A DNA stretch of 64,000 nucleotides from assembly GCF_000935355.1 (NCBI RefSeq), contig NZ_JXZC01000001.1, positions 1,240,001 to 1,304,000 on the forward strand, given 5' to 3'. This document shows, piece by piece, positions 1 to 8,362 of the stretch. A program made the position numbers and the translations under genes. Each line of letters opens with the position of its first letter. Within the stretch, counting starts at the first letter, position 1. Origin of the DNA: Rossellomorea aquimaris (lineage in GTDB: Bacteria > Bacillota > Bacilli > Bacillales > Bacillaceae_B). Below the pieces are notes generated by a model. The model ran no database searches, had not been told where the DNA came from, and worked only from the letters and a program-made list of their open reading frames with translations.

Positions 1-143
1 GTTTCCGTCACCGTGAGGCCGGTTGTCCGTGCCAACAACCCAAAGGTTAACGCGACAGGCATATATCCGATGGCAATGCTGAGTCCTCCCTGCAGACCCA
101 GACGAAAATCACTCACTTTTTTCGTGGAAAGCAGTGCCTCCAT
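1..143 (-). CDS. azlC: AzlC-family branched-chain amino acid permease subunit (5' fragment)
   Basis: The reverse strand opens at an ATG at 143 and runs off the window start, giving 47 N-terminal residues. After a short polar leader the segment GGLSIAIGYMPVALTFGLLA is the first membrane segment typical of AzlC, the large subunit of the AzlCD exporter of branched-chain amino acids and their analogues. A purine-rich stretch lies just upstream of the ATG. The gene is divergent from an XRE-cupin regulator, a common arrangement for AzlC loci. The rest of the gene and any azlD lie outside the window. Confidence 0.75.
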   Translation of the reverse strand, partial: MEALLSTKKVSDFRLGLQGGLSIAIGYMPVALTFGLLARTTGLTVTE

Positions 144-160
144 CCTCTCACATCCTTTAT

Positions 161-180
161 AATAGAAGTAATTTACTATT
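161..180. promoter_or_regulatory. Candidate operator palindrome in the azlC / XRE-cupin divergent region
   Basis: AGTAA-T-TTACT is a perfect 11-bp inverted repeat at 167-177, flanked by AATAG on the left and ATTT on the right, which extends the partial symmetry. It sits in the 102-bp space between the two divergent start codons, where an autoregulator would bind. Assignment to the XRE-cupin protein is inference. Confidence 0.35.
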
Positions 181-188
181 TTAATTTT

Positions 189-217
189 TTGATAATTTAT
201 TATATTATACATATAGA
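189..217 (+). promoter_or_regulatory. Candidate sigma-A promoter of the XRE-cupin gene
   Basis: TTGATA (189-194) and TATAGA (212-217) are separated by 17 bp and precede the Shine-Dalgarno at 230-237. The region is very AT-rich, so alternative -10 boxes exist, for example TATAGT near 221. Confidence 0.4.
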
Positions 218-245
218 CGCTATAGTATACAAGAGGAGTTTTAGC

Positions 246-803
246 ATGGAAAATTTCCCGATTCAAATTGGTGATAATATACGAAAAATCCGAAGGGAGC
301 GTGGCTTCAGTCTTGAGCAGATGGCAGAGCGCACCGGTGTAAGCAAGGCGATGATCGGTCAGATTGAACGTGGTGATTCGAATCCGACGGTCGCGATTCT
401 ATGGAAGATTGCCAATGGTTTAAAGGTTTCCTTCTCTACGCTGATTGAAAAGCCAAACAATCAAGTATCCATCATTCACTATCAAGACGTCCAGCCTGTT
501 CTTGAAGATAACGGCAATTACATCGTTTATCCCATCTTCCCTTTCGATCCCCTAAAAAAATGGGAAAGCTACCGGGTTGAAATGAAGCCGGGCTGCTCGT
601 ATCAAAATGAAGGCCATACGAAGGGTGTAGAGGAATACATCACGGTGCTGTCTGGGAAGGTCGACCTTAAAATCGGAGATGAAACCTATGAGCTGACAGA
701 AGGAAGTTCGATTCGTTTTGCCGCTGACTCCGGGCATGAATATGTAAATGATTCTGGAGAAACAGCTGTATGCCAGATGGTTATTTATTATGGCGGTGAA
801 TAA
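246..803 (+). CDS. XRE-family regulator with C-terminal cupin domain
   Basis: This 185-aa protein has an N-terminal XRE helix-turn-helix (about residues 8-62, including SLEQMAERTGVSKAMIGQIE) and a C-terminal cupin_2 domain (about 105-183, with EEYITVLSGKVDLKIGDETY). Such proteins are usually one-component repressors or activators in which the cupin senses a small metabolite. The ATG at 246 is chosen over an upstream in-frame ATG at 189 because AAGAGGAG lies 8-9 bases before it and the helix-turn-helix begins directly after. Being divergent from azlC, it probably controls amino-acid export. The ligand cannot be read from sequence. Confidence 0.88.
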   Translation: MENFPIQIGDNIRKIRRERGFSLEQMAERTGVSKAMIGQIERGDSNPTVAILWKIANGLKVSFSTLIEKPNNQVSIIHYQDVQPVLEDNGNYIVYPIFPFDPLKKWESYRVEMKPGCSYQNEGHTKGVEEYITVLSGKVDLKIGDETYELTEGSSIRFAADSGHEYVNDSGETAVCQMVIYYGGE

Positions 804-810
804 ACAAAAA

Positions 811-844
811 GATCCTGCATATGAGATGACATGCAGGATCTTTT
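811..844. terminator. Bidirectional intrinsic terminator after the XRE-cupin and yeeE-like genes
   Basis: The perfect 10-bp stem GATCCTGCAT/ATGCAGGATC surrounds a 10-nt loop. It has TTTT on the right and AAAAA on the left, so it can serve both convergent genes. Confidence 0.8.
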
Positions 845-855
845 AAACTATCCGG

Positions 856-2106
856 CTAGCAAAATGTATCCTTCGGTTTCGGCACCGACAATCCGAATAG
901 CGGACGAAGATACAGTGCCAGGAACGTACCTCCAAGGGCGAGGATCCCCCAAATATAACCGTGAAGGCTGAAGGAAGCAATCCCTCCGAAGTAAGCACCA
1001 ATGTTACATCCGAATGCCAAACGGGCACCGTACCCCATCAGCAGTCCACCAATGACGGACGCCATGGCATTTTTCCCAGTGATTTTATTAAATCGGAACA
1101 GGCCTCCTGCAGCAGATGCAACAAATGCTCCAAGGATGACACCGAAGTTTAATACCGTTGTGGAATCAGCAAAGATCGATGCTTGAAGAGCTTCAGCATT
1201 GGCTCCTGTCCAGTAGCCCCAGCCTGCCACGTCGACCCCGAACATTCCGGCAACCTTTGATCCCCATAGAGCAAAGGCAGAAGTGATTCCCCAAGGATTC
1301 CCCCGTGTCATGAGAGTGAGGGCATTTAACACAGCCAAAACAATCGCTGCTGCCATAAGTGGCCAGGATCCCCGTAAAATTCGTTTCCATCCCTTAGATG
1401 TTGGAAGTGTCGCCATACGGGGCGGGTTTTTCTTCTTTTCGACCCGCAGTGTTATCCACGCGATGAACCCAAAGAATAAAATCGAAACGGCCCATGCCCC
1501 GAAATACCCTAAACCGGTAGAGGTTGCTAATGAAATAGGTTTAAAGGACGGCATTTCCTCTGTCCAAAATGGAAGGTGATAGGCTCCGACTGTGGCACCG
1601 ACAATAAAGAATAGCAATGTGATAAACATAACGGAGCGGCCGCCGCCGATTGCGTAAAGGGTACCTGAAGCACAGCCTCCTCCAAGCTGCATGCCAATCC
1701 CGAACAGGAAGGCACCTACCAGTAAACTTACCCCGACGGGTGATACATAACCTGCCGCTTCTCCGCCAAAGAATGTAAAGCCTGTCGCAAGGATCGGAGC
1801 AAATAGCGTAACGGCAACGGCAAGCATCACCATATGTGCCCGCAGTGCCTGCCCGTTCCCTACAGACATCACTCTGCGGAAAGCAGAAGTGAATCCGAAT
1901 CGTGCATGAAATAATGTATATCCTAACAGAAGCCCCAGCACCAATAACACGATTTGGGCCATTTCTTGTGTAAAGAGTAGATATAGGCCAAGAATCGCTG
2001 AAACGATTAAACCGCCGGCCACTAAAGATGTCTGTGGCGGGTTCAATTCCTTACTCGCTTTCTCTGGGCCCTTTTGTTCATTAATCGGTTGAACATAGCC
2101 AGCCAT
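856..2106 (-). CDS. YeeE/YedE family sulfur-compound (thiosulfate) transporter
   Basis: This 416-aa integral membrane protein has about nine to ten hydrophobic segments. It carries the paired signature regions of YeeE/YedE (TsuA): GGGCASGTLYAIGGGRS in the middle and GARLAFGCNIGAYFGGIAS near the C terminus, each with a conserved cysteine. In the characterised TsuA family such cysteines line the thiosulfate path. GGAGG lies just before the ATG at 2106. The gene is monocistronic between two terminators. No TusA-like partner is seen next to it. Thiosulfate as the substrate is inferred from the family. Confidence 0.85.
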   Translation of the reverse strand: MAGYVQPINEQKGPEKASKELNPPQTSLVAGGLIVSAILGLYLLFTQEMAQIVLLVLGLLLGYTLFHARFGFTSAFRRVMSVGNGQALRAHMVMLAVAVTLFAPILATGFTFFGGEAAGYVSPVGVSLLVGAFLFGIGMQLGGGCASGTLYAIGGGRSVMFITLLFFIVGATVGAYHLPFWTEEMPSFKPISLATSTGLGYFGAWAVSILFFGFIAWITLRVEKKKNPPRMATLPTSKGWKRILRGSWPLMAAAIVLAVLNALTLMTRGNPWGITSAFALWGSKVAGMFGVDVAGWGYWTGANAEALQASIFADSTTVLNFGVILGAFVASAAGGLFRFNKITGKNAMASVIGGLLMGYGARLAFGCNIGAYFGGIASFSLHGYIWGILALGGTFLALYLRPLFGLSVPKPKDTFC

Positions 2107-2212
2107 GAATAATCCTCCTTAATCTGATTGAATTGGTTGGAATTTATTTTACAATAGTAATAGATTAGAAGGCTGTTGTCAAAAAGACAGACTTCCACTT
2201 ATTTTCTTCTAT

Positions 2213-2246
2213 TAAAAAAAGCTGCTTGAGAAATCTCAAGCAGCTT
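2213..2246 (-). terminator. Intrinsic terminator of the AEC transporter gene
   Basis: The stem GCTGCTTGAG/CTCAAGCAGC (10 bp, AAAT loop, 2221-2244) is followed on the reverse strand by a run of seven T. Confidence 0.8.
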
Positions 2247-2251
2247 CGGTT

Positions 2252-3157
2252 CTATAAGGATACAAGAGCCAGCATAATCGGAATCGTCACAATGCTCATA
2301 AGTGTAGTGACAAGGGTACTTGTAGACACTAAATCAGGCTCTGTATTGAACTGCAGAGAAAACATCGTCGTATTCGCAGCAGTCGGCATACTTGCCAAAA
2401 TGATGAGGATCGATCCCAACATGGTAGAAATAGGCAGGAGAGAAACGACGACGAGAGCTATGATGGGTGAAGCTACCATTCTCATGATCACAATAAAGGA
2501 AAGGGCGCCTCTTTCAACCTTCTTCCCTCCCAATGTCGCTAATTGCATCCCTAACACCACCATAATCGTAGGAATCGTTGCCTGGGAAACCAGATCAATG
2601 GTCTGACTCATGAATACCGGCACATCAAGATGCAACAATTGAAAGCCCAATCCAAGAAATGCACCATGCAGAATCGGCATCTTGACGATCTTCATCCAAA
2701 TTTCCCTCGTTTCCCTCTTTTTATCACTGCCACTGACAGCATAATAGAGGCCGATGGTATTCATCAGAAATGACTGTACCACCATCATAATGACCGCATA
2801 GCGAAAACCGAGCTCACCGAAAGCGAATAGGATGATCGGTACTCCATAGTTACCGCTGTTCATGAATACCCCGGATAGAATCATGGCCGACACTTTCGGT
2901 TTTGAATAGTTCCTAACCTTCGCCACTATTTTAATAGAAACAATCAAAATTACACAAAGCACGATACAAAATAGAAAAATATAAAGATAGTCCATATTCA
3001 GTGCATTCTCGTAAAAGGTCTTGAATGCAAGAAACGGATACATTAAGTATATGGCCATCTTCGAAATTGAATTGATCTCGAAACCAAGTTTCTTTTGGCC
3101 GATATATCCAACGGCAAAGACGAGTAATGCAGGCAGTACAATCAATATTACGTCCAT
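2252..3157 (-). CDS. AEC-family transporter (auxin efflux carrier type)
   Basis: This 301-aa membrane protein has about ten hydrophobic helices and the AEC (PF03547) pattern: the N-terminal segment VGYIGQKKLGFEINSISKMAIYL-like, a central GVFMNSGNYGVPI motif and a C-terminal MPTAANTTMFS motif. Bacterial members near malic enzymes often carry malate or malonate. It is the last gene after malic enzyme and the 2HCT symporter, separated by a weak hairpin at 3190-3214, so it may be co-transcribed at reduced level. A role in dicarboxylate transport is inferred from context. Confidence 0.82.
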   Translation of the reverse strand: MDVILIVLPALLVFAVGYIGQKKLGFEINSISKMAIYLMYPFLAFKTFYENALNMDYLYIFLFCIVLCVILIVSIKIVAKVRNYSKPKVSAMILSGVFMNSGNYGVPIILFAFGELGFRYAVIMMVVQSFLMNTIGLYYAVSGSDKKRETREIWMKIVKMPILHGAFLGLGFQLLHLDVPVFMSQTIDLVSQATIPTIMVVLGMQLATLGGKKVERGALSFIVIMRMVASPIIALVVVSLLPISTMLGSILIILASMPTAANTTMFSLQFNTEPDLVSTSTLVTTLMSIVTIPIMLALVSL

Positions 3158-3189
3158 TTACGTCACCACAATCTATTAAAATGAAAGAT

Positions 3190-3214
3190 AGGCTTGACTA
3201 CAAGAGTCAAGCCT
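3190..3214 (-). terminator. Hairpin between the 2HCT symporter and AEC genes
   Basis: AGGCTTGACT/AGTCAAGCCT forms a perfect 10-bp stem with a 5-nt loop. The T tract downstream on the reverse strand is broken (ATCTTTCATTTT). It could be a partial terminator or a processing site within the operon. Confidence 0.55.
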
Positions 3215-3227
3215 AAGTGTACCATAT

Positions 3228-4550
3228 TTACAAGAGCGGGATGATTAATCCGGCCAACAACAGGATCAATGCGCCGCCTAATCGGGAAGAGATTTGAGCG
3301 AAAGGCATGAGTTCCATTCGTTTCGATGCTGACAACACGGCAACATCTCCTGTTCCTCCCATATTGGCCATGCAAAGTCCCGCGGTGATCGCTGCTTCAA
3401 TCGGGTAAAATCCAACGACTTTCCCAAGGATAGCCGCTCCGATGATCGCCCCCAATACAACTCCGAATACGGTCAAGATATATTGCAGAGTCAACGCAGC
3501 AAGAACGGTATCTAAGTCTGTGTACGCGACACCGATCCCGAATAATAAAGCGAACGTCCAGTTGCTTGCTACAAATTGATACCACTGACTGGCTCCCTCT
3601 ACGACATTTTGAGGTATCATGTTAGAGATCTTTGCCGCAGCCACAAGAATGATCATGATGGCATATGGATGAAGGGGAAGGACGGATCCCAGCAATGTTC
3701 CAACCGTGAAGAATGTCAGGGCAGCGAGTAAGCCCACCCCCATCTTCTCTATGTTATACTTCTGCTTTGTTTTTTCGTAGGTAAAGCCTTTCATAAGCTG
3801 ACCGTTTCCGCTTAGGGAAGGTACTTTTTTTCCGATAATATCAAGAACCGATGCTAAAATGATGGCAAATACATTCCCTAATGCCAGTGCCGGCACGAGC
3901 ATGGAAATATAATAGCTCGGCTCATTCCCCATCATCTCGGAATAGATTTGACTCATGGGAACGGCTCCCGCTCCCATTCCACCACCCATGATGGGCATGG
4001 TAATGACGAGGATGGCTTCTTGAAGGGTAAACCCGACAAGAGACCCAAAGATTCCTGCTACAATCACAGCACCGGCTACCGCTCCGAAAATCGGCAGGAA
4101 ATAGCGCAGTCCCACTTTAACCAAAACCTTTGAATTCATTCCTAAAATACTTCCCGTGATTAATGCAGCAATATAGAAATTTAAAAATCCGCCTGATTTC
4201 ATGAAGTCCGTCATGGACGTGACGGTGGCTTTTGGAAGTAATCCTGCATAAACCATAAAAGCAGATCCAAAGATCGCAATGATCGCTCCCCCGCCGAGGA
4301 ACGTTTTCACGATCGGCGTACGATCTCCTATCCATCCAAATAATTCACCGAGGACCATCATGACGAGAAGACTTCCGATCATACCCCCTGGAAGGTTCCC
4401 CGTATACAAGCTTGCAAGCGTGATGCCCGTAAAGACCAGGAACCAAAGGATCGGCATATTGAAAATCTGAAGCGATCGATCTTTCGTAAGCGTCACATTC
4501 TCTTTTGTTTTTTCATTTTTATATGGAAGTGTTGATGCTGCTTGTCCCAT
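3228..4550 (-). CDS. 2-hydroxycarboxylate (malate/citrate) : Na+ symporter
   Basis: This 440-aa membrane protein belongs to the 2HCT family (CitS/MaeN/CimH). It shows the two related GGXG loops of the family, GGGMGAGAVPMSQIYS near residues 185-200 and MANMGGTGDVAVLSAS near 395-410. It imports malate or citrate with sodium. An ATG ten codons upstream overlaps the malic-enzyme stop codon. The ATG at 4550 is preferred because AAAGGGG sits about 9 bases before it. Together with the malic enzyme it forms an uptake-and-decarboxylation operon, probably driven by MalKR, whose genes lie directly upstream. Confidence 0.9.
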   Translation of the reverse strand: MGQAASTLPYKNEKTKENVTLTKDRSLQIFNMPILWFLVFTGITLASLYTGNLPGGMIGSLLVMMVLGELFGWIGDRTPIVKTFLGGGAIIAIFGSAFMVYAGLLPKATVTSMTDFMKSGGFLNFYIAALITGSILGMNSKVLVKVGLRYFLPIFGAVAGAVIVAGIFGSLVGFTLQEAILVITMPIMGGGMGAGAVPMSQIYSEMMGNEPSYYISMLVPALALGNVFAIILASVLDIIGKKVPSLSGNGQLMKGFTYEKTKQKYNIEKMGVGLLAALTFFTVGTLLGSVLPLHPYAIMIILVAAAKISNMIPQNVVEGASQWYQFVASNWTFALLFGIGVAYTDLDTVLAALTLQYILTVFGVVLGAIIGAAILGKVVGFYPIEAAITAGLCMANMGGTGDVAVLSASKRMELMPFAQISSRLGGALILLLAGLIIPLL

Positions 4551-4579
4551 ATTGTTCATCCCCTTTGTAATATTAATCA

Positions 4580-5770
4580 TTATGAAACTGAACTGTTTGT
4601 TTTGCTTGTCTTGGATGCAATCTTCCGAACGGACTCCCCTACTTTTTCTGCCACACGGGGATCAAGCGCCTTCGGAATAATATATTGAGGATTCAATTCA
4701 GAAGAGCTGACCACATCGGCTATGGCATAGGAAGCGGCCACTTTCATTTCCATTGTGATGTCCTTTGCATTCGCATCTAGAGCCCCCCTGAAAATCCCTG
4801 GAAAAGCAAGAAGATTATTGACCTGATTCGGATAATCCGATCTCCCTGTCCCCACTACCGCTGCGCCTGCTTCCAGTGCTTCCTCCGGATAAATTTCTGG
4901 AATGGGATTAGCCATGGCAAACACAATCGGCTGCTCATTCATCGTTTTAATATACTCTTTCTTGAGGGCTCCAGGTCCGGATACACCGATAAATACATCA
5001 GCCCCTTTTATCGCATCGGATAATTCACCCCGCACCCCTAACAGGTTGGTGCGTGAGGAGATATCCTCCTGGGTAGTATTCATCCATTTCTCACCACTGC
5101 ACAGGACACCTTCCAAACTTACGAGAGTAATATCTTCATAACCTGCGAATAAAAGGAGTTCCGCAATCGCGATTCCAGCTGCCCCTGCACCATTGATGAC
5201 AATTTTCACTTTCTTATATGATTTGTTTACGACCTTCAGCGCATTGACTAATGCGCCTAGAACGACAATGGCTGTACCATGCTGGTCATCATGGAAAACC
5301 GGAATATCCAACTCTTTCTTTAACCGGTTTTCAATTTCAAAGCAGCGAGGCGCTGAAATATCCTCCAGATTGATCCCTCCAAAAGAAGGCGACAAGGCTT
5401 TAATGATCGTGACGATTTCATCTACATCCTTCGTATCCAAACTAAGGGGGAATGCATCTATGCCACCGAACTTCTTAAACAACATGCTTTTCCCTTCCAT
5501 GACCGGGATCGCGGCTTCCGGACCGATATCACCAAGACCCAATACAGCTGTACCGTCTGTAACGATGGCCACCATGTTTCCTTTCGATGTCAGCGTATTG
5601 GCCTGCCTGGGATCCTCGGCTATCGTCTTACATACATCCGCGACCCCCGGTGTATAGACAAGACTAAGATCTTCTTCAGATGAAATATCAATCTTACTCA
5701 CCACTTCAATTTTCCCTGCATGGGATTCATGTATGGATAATGCTTCTTCCTTTAAATTCTTTCGAGTCAT
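4580..5770 (-). CDS. NAD(P)-dependent malic enzyme (short type)
   Basis: This 396-aa protein is close to the size of B. subtilis YtsJ-class malic enzymes. It has the N-terminal malic domain (VYTPGVADVCKTIAEDP, TDGTAVLGLGDIGPEAAIPVMEGK, PVFHDDQHGTAIV) and the NAD(P)-binding Rossmann motif INGAGAAGIAIAELLL. The catalytic tyrosine (VYTPG), lysine (MEGK) and metal-binding acidic residues (LEDISAPRCFEIE, HDDQHG) are present. It converts malate to pyruvate and CO2. AGGAG precedes the ATG. Its stop overlaps the following reading frame, so it is the promoter-proximal gene of the malate operon. Confidence 0.94.
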   Translation of the reverse strand: MTRKNLKEEALSIHESHAGKIEVVSKIDISSEEDLSLVYTPGVADVCKTIAEDPRQANTLTSKGNMVAIVTDGTAVLGLGDIGPEAAIPVMEGKSMLFKKFGGIDAFPLSLDTKDVDEIVTIIKALSPSFGGINLEDISAPRCFEIENRLKKELDIPVFHDDQHGTAIVVLGALVNALKVVNKSYKKVKIVINGAGAAGIAIAELLLFAGYEDITLVSLEGVLCSGEKWMNTTQEDISSRTNLLGVRGELSDAIKGADVFIGVSGPGALKKEYIKTMNEQPIVFAMANPIPEIYPEEALEAGAAVVGTGRSDYPNQVNNLLAFPGIFRGALDANAKDITMEMKVAASYAIADVVSSSELNPQYIIPKALDPRVAEKVGESVRKIASKTSKTNSSVS

Positions 5771-5784
5771 CCAATCGCTCCTAA

Positions 5785-5798
5785 CGTAATCGCTTACA
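5785..5798. promoter_or_regulatory. Candidate CcpA cre box 1 upstream of malic enzyme
   Basis: On the reverse strand TGTAAGCGATTACG matches the consensus TGWAANCGNTNWCA at 13 of 14 positions. It lies 15-28 bp before the start codon, where bound CcpA would block initiation or elongation. Confidence 0.55.
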
Positions 5799-5814
5799 AT
5801 GTGTACCTATCATA

Positions 5815-5828
5815 TGAAAACGCTTTAC
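5815..5828. promoter_or_regulatory. Candidate CcpA cre box 2 upstream of malic enzyme
   Basis: TGAAAACGCTTTAC matches the cre consensus at 12 of 14 positions. It lies 17 bp beyond the first cre-like box and touches the TTTCATA palindrome, so carbon repression and MalR activation could compete here. Confidence 0.4.
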
Positions 5829-5830
5829 CT

Positions 5831-5847
5831 TTTCATAGATTATGAAA
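5831..5847. promoter_or_regulatory. Perfect palindrome upstream of malic enzyme, candidate MalR site
   Basis: TTTCATA-GAT-TATGAAA is a perfect 7-bp inverted repeat with a 3-bp spacer. A further inverted copy (TATGAAAA at 5813-5820 and TTTTCATA at 5830-5837) overlaps it. CitB-family regulators such as MalR bind AT-rich repeats upstream of malate genes. The specific link is inference. Confidence 0.4.
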
Positions 5848-5867
5848 CTATTGGTTGACTTTTGAAA

Positions 5868-5896
5868 TTAAAAAAAGCAGCCGGGTGGGCTGCTTA
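5868..5896 (-). terminator. Intrinsic terminator of malKR
   Basis: AAGCAGCC/GGGCTGCTT overlaps the malR stop codon and is followed on the reverse strand by a T-rich run. Confidence 0.65.
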
Positions 5897-6601
5897 CAAA
5901 TAACTTTGAATGCGTGAACTATTCAGTTTGTTCCTTGTATATTGATAGACGGGCCGTCCAATACCATAGATCAGAGTTTCATCCACGACGCCGATATCTT
6001 TCAAAAACCTGAGGTACTTTCTGATCGACACCCGTGAAATGGACGTCACGTCTGCGATATCATCTGTTGAAAACGACTCTCCTTCAAAACTCATAATCTC
6101 ATCGTAGATAGATGATAATGTACTGCTCGTCAACCCTTTTGGAAGGGGTGCCTTCTCCCCGGCTTGTACATCCCTAAGTAAAAGTAAATCCAATTCACTC
6201 TGGTCGATGGTAGATTGCTTTTGAAGCATACGATTACTCTCCCGATAAGTCGTCAATGCTTTTTTAAACCGGTCAAATTCAAAAGGCTTGATCAAGTAGT
6301 CCACTACCCCCATGCGAAGGGCGCTCTGGATGTTATCGACTTCCGATGCCGCAGTGATGAGGATGACATCTGTCTCCAGCTGTTCCTTGCGTATCTGCCC
6401 TAATAAATCCATCCCGTTTCGTTTCCCAGGCATATAAACATCCAATAAAATCAGGTCAATCTTATACTCATTTACTTTCCCCAAGGCATCTTCAATCGAA
6501 TTCGAAATTCCGATTAATTGAAACCCTTTGATCTCTTCCAGATACCTTTGATTAAACCGGGCCACCATCGGATCATCTTCCACGATCAATACATTAATCA
6601 C
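5894..6601 (-). CDS. malR: CitB-family response regulator (MalR-like)
   Basis: This 235-aa protein matches the usual size of B. subtilis MalR. The receiver domain (residues 2-120) has acidic residues D9/D10, phosphoacceptor D54 (ILLDVYMPG) and K (LIKPFE). The C-terminal part contains a winged-helix DNA-binding region (SFEGESFSTDDIADVTSISRVSIRKYLRFL-like, about 160-200). The GTG at 6601 is chosen because it overlaps the end of malK and follows AAGGGGGGGAAGAAGG. The longer frame starting at 6634 lacks such a site. It probably activates the downstream malate genes. Confidence 0.88.
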   Translation of the reverse strand: MINVLIVEDDPMVARFNQRYLEEIKGFQLIGISNSIEDALGKVNEYKIDLILLDVYMPGKRNGMDLLGQIRKEQLETDVILITAASEVDNIQSALRMGVVDYLIKPFEFDRFKKALTTYRESNRMLQKQSTIDQSELDLLLLRDVQAGEKAPLPKGLTSSTLSSIYDEIMSFEGESFSTDDIADVTSISRVSIRKYLRFLKDIGVVDETLIYGIGRPVYQYTRNKLNSSRIQSYL

Positions 6602-8201
6602 CCTTCTTCCCCCCCTTATATGAAGCTTGAACAATCATCGTCGTCCCCGAGCCTACCTTTGATTCAATGTGAAGCGTCCCATTCAGTTTACCGAGACTAT
6701 CTTTCACTAAGAAGAGTCCGTATCCTCTTCCTTCCCCCTTAGAAGAGTATCCTTTGGTGAAGATCTCCTCTATCATTTCATTCGGTATTCCTTCTCCTGT
6801 ATCCGTCACGACCATTTCAAATCGCTCGTCCTGATAGTATAGCTCCATCAGCACTTCCTTTTCATGACTATTTGTCGTTGCTTCAACACTATTATCCAAT
6901 AGGTTTCCAATCACTGTAATCAGTTCATGTGTAACAGAAGGATCTTTGGGTTCCGGGATAAAGTCGTGACATTCAATGGTCAATGCAACGTTCTTTTCCC
7001 TTGCATAGCTCAGTTTTCCCATTATAAAACCAGCCAAGGCAGGATCCTTCACTTTCGACGTCACCGTGCTCACTTCATCGACACGTAAGGAAACAAGCTC
7101 TTTCACGTAACGATTTAAATGATTATAATCCTTCATCTTCACCAACCCAAGAATCACATGCATCTTATTCATAAATTCATGCGATTGGGCACGGAGCGCT
7201 TCCGCATACGATTTCACACCCGTTAACTGCTCAGCTAATTGATTCACTTCCGTTTTGTCCCTGAAGGTGGAGATTGCCCCGACTACTTCATCATTGACGA
7301 TTAACGGGACACGGTTTACCAGGATAGATACCCCATTGATCGTCTGCTCCTCGTCAAGCTCCGGTTTCCCCGTAGCGATGACTCTTTCCAACCGGGTGTG
7401 TGACATGTATTCTTTAATGGGCATTCCAATCGGATCCGAGCTTAGGCCCGCTTTATTAAATATTTTCAGGGCAGATTTATTCACTAATGAGATGGTCGTA
7501 TCTTTATTGACGGCCACCACTCCCTCATGTACCGACTGGAGCATCGTATTCCGCTCTTCCAATATTTTCGCTATCGTAATCGGCTCCAACCCAAATAAAG
7601 TTTTCTTTATGTATCTGGCTATAATAACCGCCCCAATGACTCCAACAATAATCCCGATCATGGATCCCACTAATATATTCCGGTGACTCATGGTCAATGC
7701 TTCCTCCACACTACCCAGGGAAATCCCAACTGCAACAGCCCCAATCTGTTGATTTTCATCGTTAAAGACAGGAGAAAACGCCCTGACGGATTTGCCCAAA
7801 GTCCCCTCTGAAATAGACAATGTTTCCTTCCCTTGAAGCACATCTTTCTCATCCCCGCCGACAAAATGCTTTCCGATACGGTCGGGATCAGGGTGAGATT
7901 TACGTATCCCTTCCATATCCATGACCACTACAAACAGAACCTCTGCTGATTTCTGGATATCTTGGGTGTATTCTTGAATTCGATCTTCACCTTTCCCTTC
8001 TAAACCGCTCTTCACAATCGTGGAATGAGAGACCGTCCGGGAAACGATTTTCGCCTTTTCTTCAATATTGGACTCAATGTTGTCATTGATTGTCCTGGAG
8101 ATAAGCAAGTCGGTCATCACAAGGGACACCAGGACAACGATGCACACGAAGAGAATGATGATGGTACTTAGTTTAAGCTGTTTCTTTTTCACAGGAGTCA
8201 C
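6594..8201 (-). CDS. malK: Dicarboxylate-sensing histidine kinase (DcuS/CitA family, MalK-like)
   Basis: This 535-aa protein has a transmembrane segment at 13-34, an extracellular sCache/PASp sensor (about 40-172), a second membrane segment at 176-196, a cytoplasmic PAS domain (about 212-320), the SpoOB-type histidine box (phospho-acceptor H341 in AQSHEFMNKMH) and a HATPase_c domain (NLLDNSVEAT, DTGEGIP, GRGYGLFLVKDSL). R100, H103 and R140 sit where DcuS uses basic residues to bind C4-dicarboxylates. It overlaps malR by a few bases, which indicates coupled translation. The malate ligand is inferred from family and neighbours. Confidence 0.9.
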   Translation of the reverse strand: MTPVKKKQLKLSTIIILFVCIVVLVSLVMTDLLISRTINDNIESNIEEKAKIVSRTVSHSTIVKSGLEGKGEDRIQEYTQDIQKSAEVLFVVVMDMEGIRKSHPDPDRIGKHFVGGDEKDVLQGKETLSISEGTLGKSVRAFSPVFNDENQQIGAVAVGISLGSVEEALTMSHRNILVGSMIGIIVGVIGAVIIARYIKKTLFGLEPITIAKILEERNTMLQSVHEGVVAVNKDTTISLVNKSALKIFNKAGLSSDPIGMPIKEYMSHTRLERVIATGKPELDEEQTINGVSILVNRVPLIVNDEVVGAISTFRDKTEVNQLAEQLTGVKSYAEALRAQSHEFMNKMHVILGLVKMKDYNHLNRYVKELVSLRVDEVSTVTSKVKDPALAGFIMGKLSYAREKNVALTIECHDFIPEPKDPSVTHELITVIGNLLDNSVEATTNSHEKEVLMELYYQDERFEMVVTDTGEGIPNEMIEEIFTKGYSSKGEGRGYGLFLVKDSLGKLNGTLHIESKVGSGTTMIVQASYKGGKKGD

Positions 8202-8263
8202 TCCAGTGTTTTTTTAGTATGATTCTTTATTTTACATGATTTCTGGTGTTTAAAAAGGGCCAT

Positions 8264-8294
8264 ATGAAAAAGAGGCTCCGAGTTGGAACCTCTT
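8264..8294 (-). terminator. Probable terminator after the serine hydrolase gene
   Basis: AAGAGGCTCC/GGAACCTCTT pairs with one mismatch around a short loop and is followed on the reverse strand by TTTTCAT. The T tract is modest. Confidence 0.45.
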
Positions 8295-8362
8295 GGTTAA
8301 AATATATTTGTTAAATCGTTTCTTCTAGCTGAGTAATACATTCTGCTTACAGGTATTATCCT

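Noticed and set aside
2226-2606. Forward frame of 126 aa antisense to the AEC transporter
   Set aside because: It lies wholly opposite a real membrane protein gene, has no Shine-Dalgarno and no recognisable motif.
5193-5657. Forward frame of 154 aa antisense to malic enzyme
   Set aside because: Its sequence reflects the codon pattern of the opposite gene and no ribosome-binding site precedes it.
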